Assembly (NCBI GenBank): GCA_009667805.1
Contig: CM019071.1
Coordinates: 43,090,250 to 43,154,249 of the forward strand
Length of the DNA stretch: 64,000 nt
From: Leptobrachium leishanense
Lineage: Eukaryota > Chordata > Amphibia > Anura > Megophryidae
Direction: 5' to 3'
Shown: positions 11,935 to 23,510 of the stretch, in pieces
Position numbering within the stretch: position 1 is the first letter of the stretch
Layout: the number at the start of each line of letters is the position of its first letter
Made by a program: the position numbers and the translations under genes
Notes under the pieces: generated by a model
Seen by the model: only the letters and a program-made list of their open reading frames with translations
Databases searched by the model: none
Told to the model about the DNA's origin: nothing

Positions 11935-12780
11935 CTCCAGCACTTAGATACAGGATGGGTTCAACCTATGGCGGAGACGGCAGGTGGAGCAGAGGCAGGT
12001 GCGTCAGATGCACCAGGCTTTACCAAGGCAGCTGGATGGATCACAATAGATGCAGAATGTCCCCTGTTTCTGGGCATTGTAAAGCAAGCTCAGGTGGTGG
12101 TGGCATTGGGTGAGGATGGTTGACTTGGCAACATGGGGAGGACCGGGCTCGCTCGCTGTTGCTCCACCTGAACCTCAATGACATTTGTGAGCCGTGTTAT
12201 GGCTGCTGTGCTGTCAGCTTCCCTGTATTCCTCTGCAATTGGGCTATAATGTGTCTGAAGCCCCTCTGGATTTGTCTTCTTGTTTGCCATTGCTCCTGCT
12301 GGAAGAGGTCTTTCACTGAGCAGAATAACGCTCTGGTGCATGTACTCATGTGACTGGACTTGCTATCCCCCCCATTTCTTCTATGGCTGTGATCATTTGT
12401 TGTAGCGTCTGTTCACCGACCAGCCGAAACTGAGGAGCTTGTTGCGGAGCTGGTGGATGAGCTGGCGGGCGTTTCTGAAACTGATAAAGTGGCAAAGATG
12501 GTGCAGCTGTAGGAGGGAGCTGTTGCACAGGTGGAGCAGACTCACATGTCGATGGAGCAATGGAAAGGGCAGCAGGTGCTTCCTGTGTTGGAAGCTGCTA
12601 CATACAGCTGGATATAGGTTCCTGTCTGTCAGATGAGTTCCCTATGGATATCTGGCGCACATCCTCAATAAAGGGGAAATCCCCCTCCAGGAGGCCAAGG
12701 AAGGACTTTTCCGGATCATAACCCTGTTCGATCTCCTGGCGGCACGCGGGTGTCCCAGCTCACTGTGGTGGTGTAACTAG
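11935..12780 (-). pseudogene. Decayed minus-strand coding region, family not recognised
   Basis: Reading the minus strand from 12780, successive frames give an acidic block with EKSFLGLLEGDFPFIEDVRQ near 12700-12630, a proline/glutamine-rich block (12528-12346) and a block beginning near 12339 with NKKTNPEGLQTHYSPIAEEY. Low-complexity P/Q-rich composition and the conserved-looking segments suggest a real former protein rather than chance, perhaps a transposon accessory protein. Stops and frame changes break it. I cannot name the family. Confidence 0.4.
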
Positions 12781-13059
12781 GCATGTTGGGGTTGATGTAC
12801 CTGTGAAGAGATATAAATTACAATGCTCAAAACATACTTGCATGTGTTTGTGCAGTTGGCACTTCTCCCCATCGGCAGATACAAAAGGAGGGAAATGCCA
12901 GGGTTGGATGGGGGAGTGACTTATTTTCTTTGACTATTCTTTATGGACATTGCTTTGGCCATGAGACTGGAAAAACTGAAGTGCTGGGTAACATAGGGAG
13001 CAGCCCATGCAGTGTCTTCTCCCAGGTTAGTCTTCCGCAATTGGAGGAGATATATGACA

Positions 13060-14250
13060 AATGTCACTTAGAACTTGGGGTTCATGGACTTAGAGATGCA
13101 TTTGGGAGGTGCAGGCCTGATGTTCTGTATTATTTCTCTGCCCTCTCCTATGTTGAAGTCTCCCTGTACCTACAATTCTAGGTGAAGGGTGTTTGTGTCA
13201 TTTGTGCTGGATACTGTTATTGTTATCTGCTAATAGGATTAATACATGGTTACTGTAGCCTTTTCCAACACCTCCTATCTGGAATGTGTTTACATCTTTT
13301 AAAGGTTTGAGTGGTGTTTGTTTGTTTGTCCTTTCTGGCAAACATTGCCCCATTATCTGATATTGTATAATCTGAATCCCATGTTTATCCTCACAATCTG
13401 ATATTGTGTTATTGATCTGTTTTGTTGAGATGTTGTGACATTAACAGATGTGACCCAGTCTGGGTATGTAGATCAGTTACACCTTGTTCCTGAAGTCATT
13501 GCAACTCTAAATCATGGCGTCAGTGTGCAAGGGGTATTCTCACACTGTCAGCAGCAAATGGGATAAATCCAGAGACGTATTGTAACAGATCTCAGTACCC
13601 TGACTGGGTCACACCTGTCAAAGCCGCTTCCTTGCCGGACCCCCACACTCTTCCCAGCAGGCTTTTGTGTCTTTCTCCAGTCCTCAGATGAAGGACTGGG
13701 ACACGTAAATAGCCTTGCTAGCCACCTCCAGAAATAAGACGATGCTGTAGATCCTGGACTTGAACAGCAACAACTGAACAGCTTTATAGAGTTAAATATA
13801 TACAGTCCCAGGAGGGGCTAGAGATCAATGGGAAATTACACCCTGCCCCCCTGCCAGCCTCAAGAGATCCAGACATGTCAAGACATAAAACAATATGTTG
13901 TCATGGAATCACAGCCCGAGCATCAGACTGCCTGAATGCATTAGATAACAGAGGAGACATTACATATGTAGAGAATCACCTGATTACCAAGATCTATCAA
14001 TGAGTAAACACATCCCTGAGAGGGGATGCTAGAAAAGGCTAACATAATCCAGCCAGCAAACCTATCGGCAGATAGCAATAGATACACATGGACCATAACG
14101 ATAGGCAATAACATTATTCATACATAACACCGATTACACAAACACCCTGCACCTACAGAACCAGGGTGACTTCAACATGAGAGATGGCAGGGAAATACTA
14201 TAGAACATGACGCCTGCACCTCCAAATACATTTCTAGGACCATGTACCCC
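13060..14250. repeat. Inverted pair of dispersed repeats plus shared spacer
   Basis: 13060-13440 is a plus-orientation and 13820-14250 a minus-orientation copy of the repeat at 9715. Between them, 13440-13800 is shared in opposite orientation with 59597-59800 (blocks around CAGATCTCAGTACCC, GACTGGGTCACA and AGTCCTCAGATGAAGGACTG). The pair could form a large hairpin. No coding sequence is seen. Confidence 0.65.
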
Positions 14251-14394
14251 CAGCTCAAAGTAACACACGTCACACTTATATAACAGTCCGATCATCATTT
14301 TATTGAGTTTATTCAATGAGCTCATTCAGCGTTTGCTTCTAGTAGTTTAATAGATTAAACAGAAGAGGAGGCGTAACGGGAGAAGCTTCAAGGT

Positions 14395-14527
14395 CTGATG
14401 GAATAAAAAGGGCTTTCCTGCAGCCACACAGCACATACAGCACTTAATGCATGCACGGCACACACATCACATAAGGCACATACGGCACATACCGCAGTCA
14501 CCTGAGAAGATATCTCTACAAGGCGAG
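14395..14527 (+). promoter_or_regulatory. Promoter and 5' UTR of secreted-protein gene A
   Basis: A TATA-like box ATAAAAAGG lies at 14403-14411, about 120 bp before the ATG. The blocks GGCGTAAC (14371), AAAAAGGGCTTTCCTGCAG and CTGAGAAGATATC just before the ATG line up in the same order with 63558-63670 upstream of the paralogous exon. Conservation in two copies supports this as a real promoter. The 5' UTR here has an extra ACGGCACACAC-type expansion not present in the second copy. Confidence 0.65.
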
Positions 14528-15290
14528 ATGAAGCTCCTTCTGCTAATGGCCACACTGACAGCTATAGAGAGTCAATGTATGGATGGAACCCCAGAGGTAA
14601 GTGCTCTAGTTGTTACAATTTAACCAAGCTGGTAAATGTATATATAACAAGGCAAATACATACCTGTTTAGCTATATATATGTAGGGATATTTATTTGTT
14701 AAATCTGTAGCTGCATAGACAAATATATAGGGAGGTGCATGCACACCAGAGGGATGCCACAGATGTATACAAATTTACCAGTTTGGGAACCCCACTTCAC
14801 TGTAGCAGACACTTTGTCCTGAATATAAGTATTCCACAGAGCTCCACAGCAATAAAACTCACAATAATGTGCATTGTGTATGTGTCACATTTTGGTGTAC
14901 CAAGGAGTTTAGATATGAGTCCAGGATGCAGTAACACAATCGGCAGACAACTGAGCAGATTTAAAGTGACAGTGGCACAATTTAGGACGTGTCCTATGCG
15001 TCTGATGCAGCAAAAGGGTTAATCAGAGACGCTTTAGACACCACGGCCTATTACAGCTGCATTAAGATGTGGTGAGTTATGTAACAGGCCCTCTGGTGTT
15101 AATACAGGGGAGCGCTGCCGTATAATACGAACAATTACATTGTATTTTTGTTCCCAGGATGTTTCTAATCTGGACTCAGACTACATCCTTCAATCTTATG
15201 TCAGAATGGTTTGCACCATTACCGGATACACCGAGACACCAGAATGCAGCGATGGAAAGTGTCCTGACATTGCGGAATCACCCCTTAAAG
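14528..15290 (+). CDS. Gene A: secreted small protein, exons 1 and 2 (partial)
   Basis: Exon 1 is 14528-14596 and encodes MKLLLLMATLTAIES followed by QCMDGTPE, a signal peptide with a short mature N-terminus. It ends at a consensus donor (GAG then GTAAGT) in phase 0. Exon 2 is 15158-15290, preceded by a pyrimidine tract and CAG. It encodes 44 residues including DVSNLDSDYILQSYVRMVC and two closely spaced cysteines (ECSDGKC), then ends AAAG/GTAACC in phase 1. The splice phases agree. Later exons are not identified; the intron is filled with transposons. A paralogous exon 1 with matching promoter lies at 63671, so this is probably one member of a tandem gene family. I do not recognise the family. 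The exon structure is seen; function is unknown beyond likely secretion. Confidence 0.65.
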
Positions 15291-15412
15291 GTAACCGCAT
15301 GCCGTGCGCTGCTCATGGGATGGACCCTTAAGGGGTTATTCCGAAACCGCCAAAATGGCTCCAAAATTCCACCAAATGGTTATTTTCGGGGGCAGTGAAA
15401 TTTTATTAATTA

Positions 15413-15470
15413 ATTTATTTATAAAGGATTTTACCAGGAAGGATACATTGAGATTTCTCTCGTTTTCAGT
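15413..15470 (+). repeat. Single copy of a motif amplified at 33705-34313
   Basis: The sequence TTTTACCAGGAAGGATACAT followed by TGAGATTTCTC matches the 33-bp unit of the array at 33705. Here it occurs once, with no tandem amplification. Confidence 0.7.
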
Positions 15471-15564
15471 ATGACCTGAATTCAAGAACATTGAATTGTT
15501 ACAGAAATACAAAGTAATAAAATGCACAAATATACAGATTAACAGAAAATAAATATATTCACTG

Positions 15565-16643
15565 TGTTACATGTTTATAGGTGCATTCTGTATATAGTCA
15601 CTGTGTACATGTTTATAGGTGCATTCTGTATATAGTCACTATGTTACATGTTTATAGGCACATTCTGTATATAGTCACTGTTACATGTTTACAGGCGCAT
15701 TATGTATATAGTCACTATGTTACATGTTTACAGGCGCATTCTGTATATAGTCACTATGTTACATGTTTACAGGTGCATTCTGTATATAGTCACTGTGTTA
15801 CATGTTTACAGGCGCATTCTGTATATAGTCATTATGTTACATGTTTACAGGTGCATTCTGTAAATAGTCACTGTGTTACATGTTTATAGGTGCATTCTGT
15901 ATATAGTTACTATGTTACATGTTTACAGGTGCATTCTGTATATAGTTACTATGTTACATGTTTACAGGTGCATTCTGTATATAGTCACTGTTACATGTTT
16001 ATAGGCACATTCTGTATATAGTCACTGTGTTACATGTTTATAGGCACATTCTGTATATAGTCACTGTGTTACATGTTTACAGGCGCATTATGTATATAGT
16101 CACTGTGTTACATGTTTACAGGTGCATTCTGTATATAGTCACTGTGTTACATGTTTACAGGCGCATTATGTATATAGTCACTATGTTACATGTTTACAGG
16201 CGCATTATGTATATAGTCACTGTGTTACATGTTTACAGGCGCATTCTGTATATAGTCACTATGTTACATGTTTACAGGCGCATTATGTATATAGTCACTA
16301 TGTTACATGTTTACAGGTGCATTCTGTATATAGTTACTATGTTACATGTTTATAGGCACATTCTGTATATAGTCACTGTGTTACATGTTTACAGGCGCAT
16401 TATGTATATAGTCACTATGTTACATGTTTACAGGTGCATTCTGTATATAGTCACTGTGTTACATGTTTACAGGCAAATTCTGTATATAGTCACTGTGTTA
16501 CATGTTTACAGGTGCATTCTGTATATAGTCACTATGTTACATTTTTAAGGTACCATTCTGTTATAGTCACTATGTTACATGTTTACAGGTGCATTCTGTA
16601 TATAGTCACTATGTTACATGTTTACAGGTACATTCTGTATATA
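15565..16643 (+). repeat. 39-bp satellite, left block
   Basis: About 27 tandem units of 39 bp contain ACATGTTTACAGGTGCATTC and TGTATATAGTCACTGTGTT. Because 39 is a multiple of three, long artificial reading frames with a 13-residue period appear (HVYRCILYIVTVL). Variation is mainly G/A at two positions. The array resumes at 19376 after an insertion. Confidence 0.95.
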
Positions 16644-19375
16644 ACGAAGCGAAAGGAGATATAAGGGATAAACCCTCAGATCACTGAGAGGGAGTGCTGA
16701 TTTAAAACATAACTTTTATTAGTCATAATAAGACACACAGAAAATAAAACCGACAGTAAATGTTAAAAAACATATAGACACTTAGACGTAGGCACAGTAT
16801 GTTGCAGGGAGAGCAGAAATATGTAACAAATACAAAGCGAATTGCTTGGTTAGAACTTATGGGGAACAAATATATGCCTTCAGTGGAGATGGAAAACCAC
16901 AGTATTGATAATGAATTGAAGCGAATGCCCCATGGACATAAAATGCAAATTGTACCTTAATATTGACAAATAAAGAGTATTAAATAACACCGCACTGAAA
17001 TACATGCACAGTGCCCACAATTGTACTGAGGATAAATTAGCCCAAGGTTGGTAAAAGCCAGAATAACGAACTACATACAGCGACGTTCATTTGGCCTGGC
17101 TACCTTGTATACAAGCTTAATAAAGCTATAAGCTGAGGATTGTGAACTGCTTGGTTGGAACTTATAAGAAACGAATATATGCCTTCAGTTGGAGATGGAA
17201 CCCACAGTATTAGTAATGAATTGAAGCGAATGCCCCATGGACATAAAATGCAAACTGTACCTTAATATTGGCAAATCGAGAGTGTTAAATAACACCACAC
17301 TGAAATACATGCACAATGCCCACAATTATACTGAAGATAATCAGCCCAAGGTTGGTACGAGCCAGAATATCGAACTAAATACAACAACGTTCATTTGGCC
17401 TGGCTACCTTGTATGAAGGCTTAATACATCTGTAAGCAAAAGATTGTAAACTGCGAGGCAAAAAAAAACAACTCACAGAAGGGGATCAGTTAGCAAAGAG
17501 GCATATATCAAATGTGATAATTAAAGTTGTCAACCATTCAACAAGACATAGAGGTTAAAGTACCAAAAGATTGAAAAGTCAAAAGCGTACAAATTGGCAT
17601 GCACCTGTCCTTAACAAATCAGCAACACATGGAAAAGTCAACCATCACTGGACCACGTTACTATTGAAAGGCAAAAAGCGCCTAATAGACCAAAAAGGCT
17701 GTCCCTAAAAGTTAAGGATTCTATTATCTCCCTGTCAGATCATATTGTGCAAGACATTTTTAAAAAATAACCAGGACTCGACACGTGTTTCGCCGGTACA
17801 GAACCGGCTTCATCGGAGTCAAACACAGATTGTAATTATTGTCGGACCATGTGACATCAAGGCTGATTAAATAGACATTTGAAGGAAGGGGAGTGGACGA
17901 TCACTACTTGATTGCTGGCAGTTGTAAGCTAACAATAACGAAAAAGAGCCTATGGTGGCCGGCAGGGTCCATCTGTCTAAAGTGCTATATGTGTCTAACA
18001 GCCAATGGAATCAATGGTAATACAAATACACTTCAACAAACGGAAGAAGTATCAAACCCTCATAGGCTGTAACGGACAAACCAATTGACACAGGGACGTT
18101 ATAATCTCCATAAGGAACCAATCACCAAAAGATATATATACATATTTGTGTATACAGCCGACGGCAGGCGAGCCATCTCATACCCACTGCACAATAAATG
18201 AGGTGTTAAAATGGCATGGGTTCGACGCCGTGTGGTTAGAAGAGGCCATCCAGATAGCTTGTTGCCAACACACATATCTATCTGTTGTGTAGATACTATG
18301 ATACAGGTAACGGTCAGTGATTGGTCTGGCTAAGCACCTGACCCTAGTCAGCCAATAGGAACAATGATCTAACCTGTGACCACAGAGAAATATGCTAATA
18401 GTGGAGGCAACCTAATATGTAAATAAATCGGCGATGGTGCCACGATCACTTAATGTATTGTAACTGTAACTGTATTAAGCCTTCATACAAGGTAGCCAGG
18501 CCAAATGAACGTTGTTGTATTTAGTTCGATATTCTGGCTCGTACCAACCTTGGGCTGATTATCTTCAGTATAATTGTGGGCATTGTGCATGTATTTCAGT
18601 GTGGTGTTATTTAACACTCTCGATTTGCCAATATTAAGGTACAGTTTGCATTTTATGTCCATGGGGCATTCGCTTCAATTCATTACTAATACTGTGGGGT
18701 TCCATCTCCAACTGAAGGCATATATTCGTTTCTTATAAGTTCCAACCAAGCAGTTCACAATCCTCAGCTTATAGCTTTATTAAGCTTGTATACAAGGTAG
18801 CCAGGCCAAATGAACGTCGCTGTATGTAGTTCGTTATTCTGGCTTTTACCAACCTTGGGCTAATTTATCCTCAGTACAATTGTGGGCATTGTGCATGTAT
18901 TTCAGTGTGTTGTTATTTAATACTCTCTATTTGTCAATATTAAGGTACAATTTGCATTTTATGTCCATGGGGCATTCGCTTCAATTCATTATCAATACTG
19001 TGGTTTTCCATCTCCACTGAAGGCATATATTTGTTCCCCATAAGTTCTAACCAAGCAATTCGCTTTGTATTTGTTACATATTTCTGCTCTCCCTGCAACA
19101 TACTGTGCTAACGTCTAAGTGTCTATATGTTTTTTAACATTTACTGTCGGTTTTATTTTCTGTGTGTCTTATTATGACTAATAAAAGTTATGTTTTAAAT
19201 CAGCACTCCCTCTCAGTGATCTGAGGGTTTATCCCTTATATCTTCTTTCGCTTCGTTATAGTTCATTACTAGGTTTAGTCCTTATTGGGTGTGTCCACGC
19301 CCGGTGTCTAGTACTTACTCGGGGTGGGGTGATTGTTCACCTCCCTGGTGGAGGTCTGTTTTCTCTTTTTTTTCA
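16644..19375. mobile_element. Palindromic non-coding retroelement inserted in the satellite
   Basis: The element is flanked by a 14-bp duplication ACATTCTGTATATA (16630-16643 and 19376-19389). The left arm 16644-17425 is the reverse complement of 18475-19259. Each arm holds two tandem units of about 300 bp, so the structure is a two-plus-two mirror. The loop (17426-18474) has no coding potential but contains a hammerhead-like motif. After the right arm comes a unique tail of about 115 bp ending in a T-rich tract and CA. A long target duplication plus a one-sided tail fits target-primed reverse transcription better than cut-and-paste. Because the target is a repeat array the 14-bp match alone is weaker evidence than the duplication at 20441. 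Confidence 0.75.
17774..17822 (-). ncRNA. Hammerhead-like motif in loop of palindromic element
   Basis: On the minus strand the order is GACTC (5' side of stem I), CCGATGA, A, a 6-bp stem II (GCCGGT with ACCGGC), GAAA, CACGTGTC, then GAGTC (3' side of stem I). The second core base is C instead of U, which would be expected to impair cleavage in a classical hammerhead. The rest of the fold is intact. Confidence 0.5.
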
Positions 19376-19975
19376 ACATTCTGTATATAGTCACTGTGGT
19401 ACATGTTTACAGGTGCATTGTATAGAGTCACTATGTTACGTTTTTACAGGTGCATTCTGTATATAGTCACTATGTCACATGTTTACAAGTGCATTTTGTA
19501 TATAGTCACTGTGTTACATGTTTACAGGTGCATTCTGTATATAGTCACTGTGTTACATGTTCACAGGCGCATTCTGTATATAGTCACTGTGTTACATGTT
19601 CACAGGCGCATTCTGTATATAGTCACTGTGTTACATGTTTACAGGCGCATTCTGTATATAGTCACTGTGTTACATGTTTACAGGCGCATTCTGTATATAG
19701 TCACTGTGTTACATGTTTACAGGTGCATTCTGTATATAGTCACTGTGTTACATGTTTACAGGTGCATTCTGTATATAGTCACTGTGTTACATGTTTACAG
19801 GCGCATTCTGTATATAGTCACTGTGTTACATGTTTACAGGTGCATTCTGTATATAGTCACTGTGTTACATGTTTACAGGCGCATTCTGTATATAGTCACT
19901 ATGTTACATGTTTACAGGTACATTCTGTATATAGTCACTGTGTTACATGTTTACAGGTGCATTCCGTATTGAGGT
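19376..19975 (+). repeat. 39-bp satellite, right block
   Basis: About 15 more units of the same 39-bp satellite as 15565-16643, more homogeneous than the left block. It ends abruptly at 19970 against LINE sequence. Confidence 0.95.
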
Positions 19976-20456
19976 ATGTTAATAGGGAGCTCTTGATTAA
20001 CTTAAGACTGGGGGGAAGATTTGATGGTGTCTGGGATATTATTCCATAATTGCGGTGCTCTGTAGGAAAATGAGGATGGAGCCACTGTCTTTTTGTATTG
20101 TGGTATTGCAAGTAAGGTGCTGGTCCTGGATCGGAGGTTATAGGATGAGGGAACTGCTGGAGGAAACAGTCTATTCAGATAGGGTGGCAGCTTCCAGAAA
20201 ACCTCTGAAACACCAGGTCGGAAATGTTTAGACTCCAGCAACGCCAGTTTAGCTCTTTTAACATGTCACAATGGTGGGTCATGTAGTTACATTGTAGCTC
20301 AAAGCAGCAGAATGAGTTATACAATGTGGTAAGTTTATGAAGGTGTGTTTGTGGGGCAACTGCATACACTACATATCCGCATTCAATAGACGGCATAAGC
20401 ATTTGTTGTACAATCTGCTTTGTTACTGCGGGGCTCAGGCAGGATTTGTTTCTGTA

Positions 20457-22304
20457 TACCTTGAATGGGCGCTGCTCTCGTTTGATTTATTCTTCAATAA
20501 ATCCTGTGAGTGTTCTTAGGGATTTATATTTTCTTGTTTGCATATATAGACTGGGTAACGTGTAAATGACATAAGCAGTATTAACAAACCATATACAGTG
20601 TTATTATGCTCGGATGTACATATGTCAATTTTATAAGAGTGGTTCTTATAGAGTATATCGTAGAATATGCGTCAAGATGTTAATAGGATATATGATCAAT
20701 CTTATATTGCCACCTTGGCCAGAATGATCCATCTGAAACAATGTAATGTTTAAAAGTTAATTGAAGTCAGATTATTGCTGCCACCTGGTGGTATAGATGG
20801 TGGGCATCGATGTATTCAATGAAAAAAATCTATTCCTTGTCCTATGCTGCCACCTTGTGGCTAAAGTGCGGTACAGGAATGTTCAGGGATATTTCAATAT
20901 TCAGTTTTTCTTCTTCTTGTTGGTGGCAGGATAAAGCCTAAAATGCAAGGGGACAGAGAAGCAGAGAAACACATATAGTGTCTTACCGTTGTATTCACCT
21001 TAGATAAAAGGATAATAAATTGCCAACTCACGTGGATTTGAGCCGGTATTGAAACCACGCTCACTCTTTTTTGCGTCCCTGGCCGATATAGGTGGCCAGG
21101 AATCCTTCTTTCCCTCCACCTCCTTGTTCCTTCCTTACAGCAGGCTTTCTTACTCTGCTGGGCTGGAGTCCTCGCGATGTCAGCGCTGGAGTCTGCCCTG
21201 TAGGTAGGCTGTGCTGGGCTTGGAAAGACCAGGATACAATGATTCTGGGAAAAAATATTTAATAGTAAAATAGGGTGAATGAATAAACAACAGTGGATGA
21301 TAGAAGGGGTTTACAAAATAATAAATAAAATCAATTGGTGAGGAATAGATCCAGGACGCGTTTCGCCAACTTGTGTGGCCTCCTCAGCTGGATCCAGCTT
21401 TCCGAGCCCAGCACAGCCTACCTACAGGGCAGACTCCAGCGCTGACATCGCGAGGACTCCAGCCCAGCAGAGTAAGAAAGCCTGCTGTAAGGAAGGAACA
21501 AGGAGGTGGAGGGAAAGAAGGATTCCTGGCCACCTATATCGGCCAGGGACGCAAAAAAGAGTGAGCGTGGTTTCAATACCGGCTCAAATCCACGTGAGTT
21601 GGCAATTTATTATCCTTTTATCTAAGGTGAATACAACGGTAAAACACTATATGTGTTTCTCTGCTTCTCTGTCCCCTTGCATTTGAGGCTTTATCCTACC
21701 ACCAACAAGAAGAAGAAAAACTGAATATTGAAATATCCCTGAACATTCCTGTACCGCACTTTAGCCACAAGGTGGCAGCATAGGACAAGGAATAAGTTTT
21801 TTTCATTGAATACATCGATGCCCACCATCTATACCACCAGGTGGCAGCAATAATCTGACTTCAATTAACTTTTAAACATTACATTGTTTCAGATGGATCA
21901 TTCTGGCCACAAGGTGGCAATATAAGATTGATCATATATCCTATTAACATCTTGACGCATATTGTACGATATACTCTATAAGAAACCACTCTTATAAAAT
22001 TGACATATGTACATCCGAGCATAATAACACTGTATATGGTTTGTTAATACTGCTTATGTCATTTACACGTTACCCAGTCTATATATGCAAACAAGAAAAT
22101 ATAAATCCCTAAGAACACTCACAGGATTTATTGAAGAATAAATCAAACGCGAGCAGCGCCCATTCAAGGTATACCCCACCTTATTTCCAAATCATGTCCA
22201 GGCAGTAACTAGGCACTGCCTTAATACCTCAGAAGGGCAGCAGCTCACGAATATACGAACACTAAAGGACAGGCGCCATCCGTAGGTTTACCCCCATTTT
22301 TCCA
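20457..22304. mobile_element. Palindromic non-coding retroelement with 16-bp target duplication
   Basis: A perfect 16-bp duplication AGGATTTGTTTCTGTA flanks the element (20441-20456 and 22305-22320). The left arm 20457-21229 is the reverse complement of 21397-22171, about 775 bp with few mismatches. The 167-bp loop holds a well-formed hammerhead-like motif on the minus strand. A unique tail (22172-22304) follows the right arm and ends in a T-rich tract and CCA. There is no coding sequence. Removing the element restores a LINE reading frame. The long duplication and one-sided tail indicate target-primed retrotransposition, as known for Penelope-like elements and LINEs. Confidence 0.85.
21348..21395 (-). 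ncRNA. Type I hammerhead ribozyme-like motif, well formed
   Basis: Minus strand, 5' to 3': GGATCCAG (stem I), CTGAGGA, one extra G, GCCA-CACAAGT-TGGC (stem II), GAAA, CGC, GTC, then CTGGATCT (stem I). Stem I pairs over 7 bp plus a wobble, stem II over 4 bp, and the cleavage triplet is the canonical GUC. The only departure from the textbook core is one purine between the core A and stem II. Penelope-like elements are known to carry hammerheads, so activity is plausible but untested. Confidence 0.7.
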
Positions 22305-22775
22305 AGGATTTGTTTCTGTACAGGGCGCCTAGTTTGGGGTAAAGTTTAGATGAGAGTTTTTCGATGTGGGGGCCAAAGGATAGATTTGGGTCTAACCACA
22401 TACCTAGATGTTGAGAGAACATAGATGGGGATTTTGCAATTTGTGTAGTTTAAGTGCTGTTCCAAAGAGCATCGTTACCGTTTTGTCAGTATTTAAAAAA
22501 AGTTTGTTGTGTTTGATCCACTTTTCTACCTCTGTGAATTGTTCTTGCAGCACGGCCTCCAGCTGCGGGAGATTTGGTTTGCTGGTATAGATTATGGTGT
22601 CATCTACGTACATGTGTACAGTTGAGGCTTTGCAGATGTTAGGCAGATCATTTATGAATATACATAAATATATATATATATACACACACACAATACAGTG
22701 ATATTAACAAGTAAACATTATATACATCAAGAGAAAAGGCATTAGGCTATGTGAGACGCATAATTGTAAGATCAC

Positions 22776-23450
22776 CTTCAGCGAATGAAGTTTGTAAGCA
22801 AGATGGCTCAAAGAGATGGTTCCTGCTGGATGAGGCTAATGAGCTGCTCTCTGCGAGGGCCAGGTAAGAAGACTGAATGAATTTTGGGCGTGTGCTTCAG
22901 CGAATGAAGTTTGTAAGCAAGATGGCTCAGAGAGATGGTTCCTGCTGGATGAAGCTAATGAGCTGCTCTCTGCGTGGGCCAGGTAAGAAGACTGAATGAT
23001 TTTTGGGCATGTGCTTCAGCGAATGAAGTTTGTAAGCAAGATGGCTCAGAGAGATGGTTCCTGCTGGATGAAGCTAATGAGCTGCTCTCTGCGTGGGCCA
23101 GGTAAGAAGACTGAATGATTTTTGGGCATGTGCTTCAGCGAATGAAGTTTGTAAGCAAGATGGCTCAAAGAGATGGTTCCTGCTGGATGAAGCTAATGAG
23201 CTGCTCTCTGCTTGGGCCAGGTAAGAAGACTGAATGATTTTTGGGCGTGTGCTTCAGCGAATGAAGTTTGTAAGCAAGATGGCTCAGAGAGATGGTTCCT
23301 GCTGGATGAGGCTAATGAGCTGCTCTCTGCGAGGGTGAGGTGAGAAGACTGAATGATTTTTGGGCGTGTGCTTCAGCGAATGAAGTTTGTAAGCGAGATG
23401 GTTCCTGCTGGATGAGGCTAATAAGCTGCTCTTTGCGTGAGCCAGCGTTA
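22776..23450 (+). repeat. 119-bp tandem array, about 5.6 units
   Basis: Units begin CTTCAGCGAATGAAGTTTGT and include AAGATGGCTCA and GAGCTGCTCTCTGCG. Starts at 22776, 22895 and 23014 give a 119-bp period. The last unit runs directly into a Penelope 3' tail at 23430. The array may be an amplified part of a Penelope terminal region. Confidence 0.9.
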
Positions 23451-23502
23451 GTCCAATAAAAAAGCTATCACTACGCACTGCTATACTTGTGATTAAATAT
23501 TA
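23430..23502 (+). mobile_element. Penelope-like element 3' tail fragment
   Basis: The segment with GTTAGTCCAATAAAAAAGCT, then TATCACTACGCACTGCTATAC matches 38530-38580 of the Penelope element downstream (GTTAGTTCAATAAAAAAGGT, TATCATTACGTACTGCTATAC). It ends exactly where the large Tc1 composite begins. Removing that composite would put this tail head-to-tail with the 5'-truncated Penelope body at 36143. Confidence 0.75.
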
Positions 23503-23510
23503 CAGTTGTG

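Larger units (their letters stand above)
19976..22690 (-). pseudogene. Rex1/Babar-like LINE, 3' half, split by palindromic element
   Basis: On the minus strand 22690-22321 encodes reverse transcriptase motifs FINDLPNIC, the catalytic MYVDDTIIYTS, and a LNTDKTVTMLF block. The frame then meets the palindromic element and resumes at 20456 (YRNKSCLSP, then LMPSIECGYVVY and THHCD). It ends with a PQLWNNIPDTIK motif near 20030. This order fits CR1-group LINEs of the Rex1/Babar type. Frameshifts near 20250 and elsewhere make it non-functional. Its continuity across 20457-22304 proves that the palindrome is a later insertion. Confidence 0.75.

Noticed and set aside
15581..20049. Long frames with a 13-residue period in the 39-bp satellite
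   Set aside because: 39 is a multiple of three and the unit has no stop in several frames. No start context, no codon bias and no conservation.
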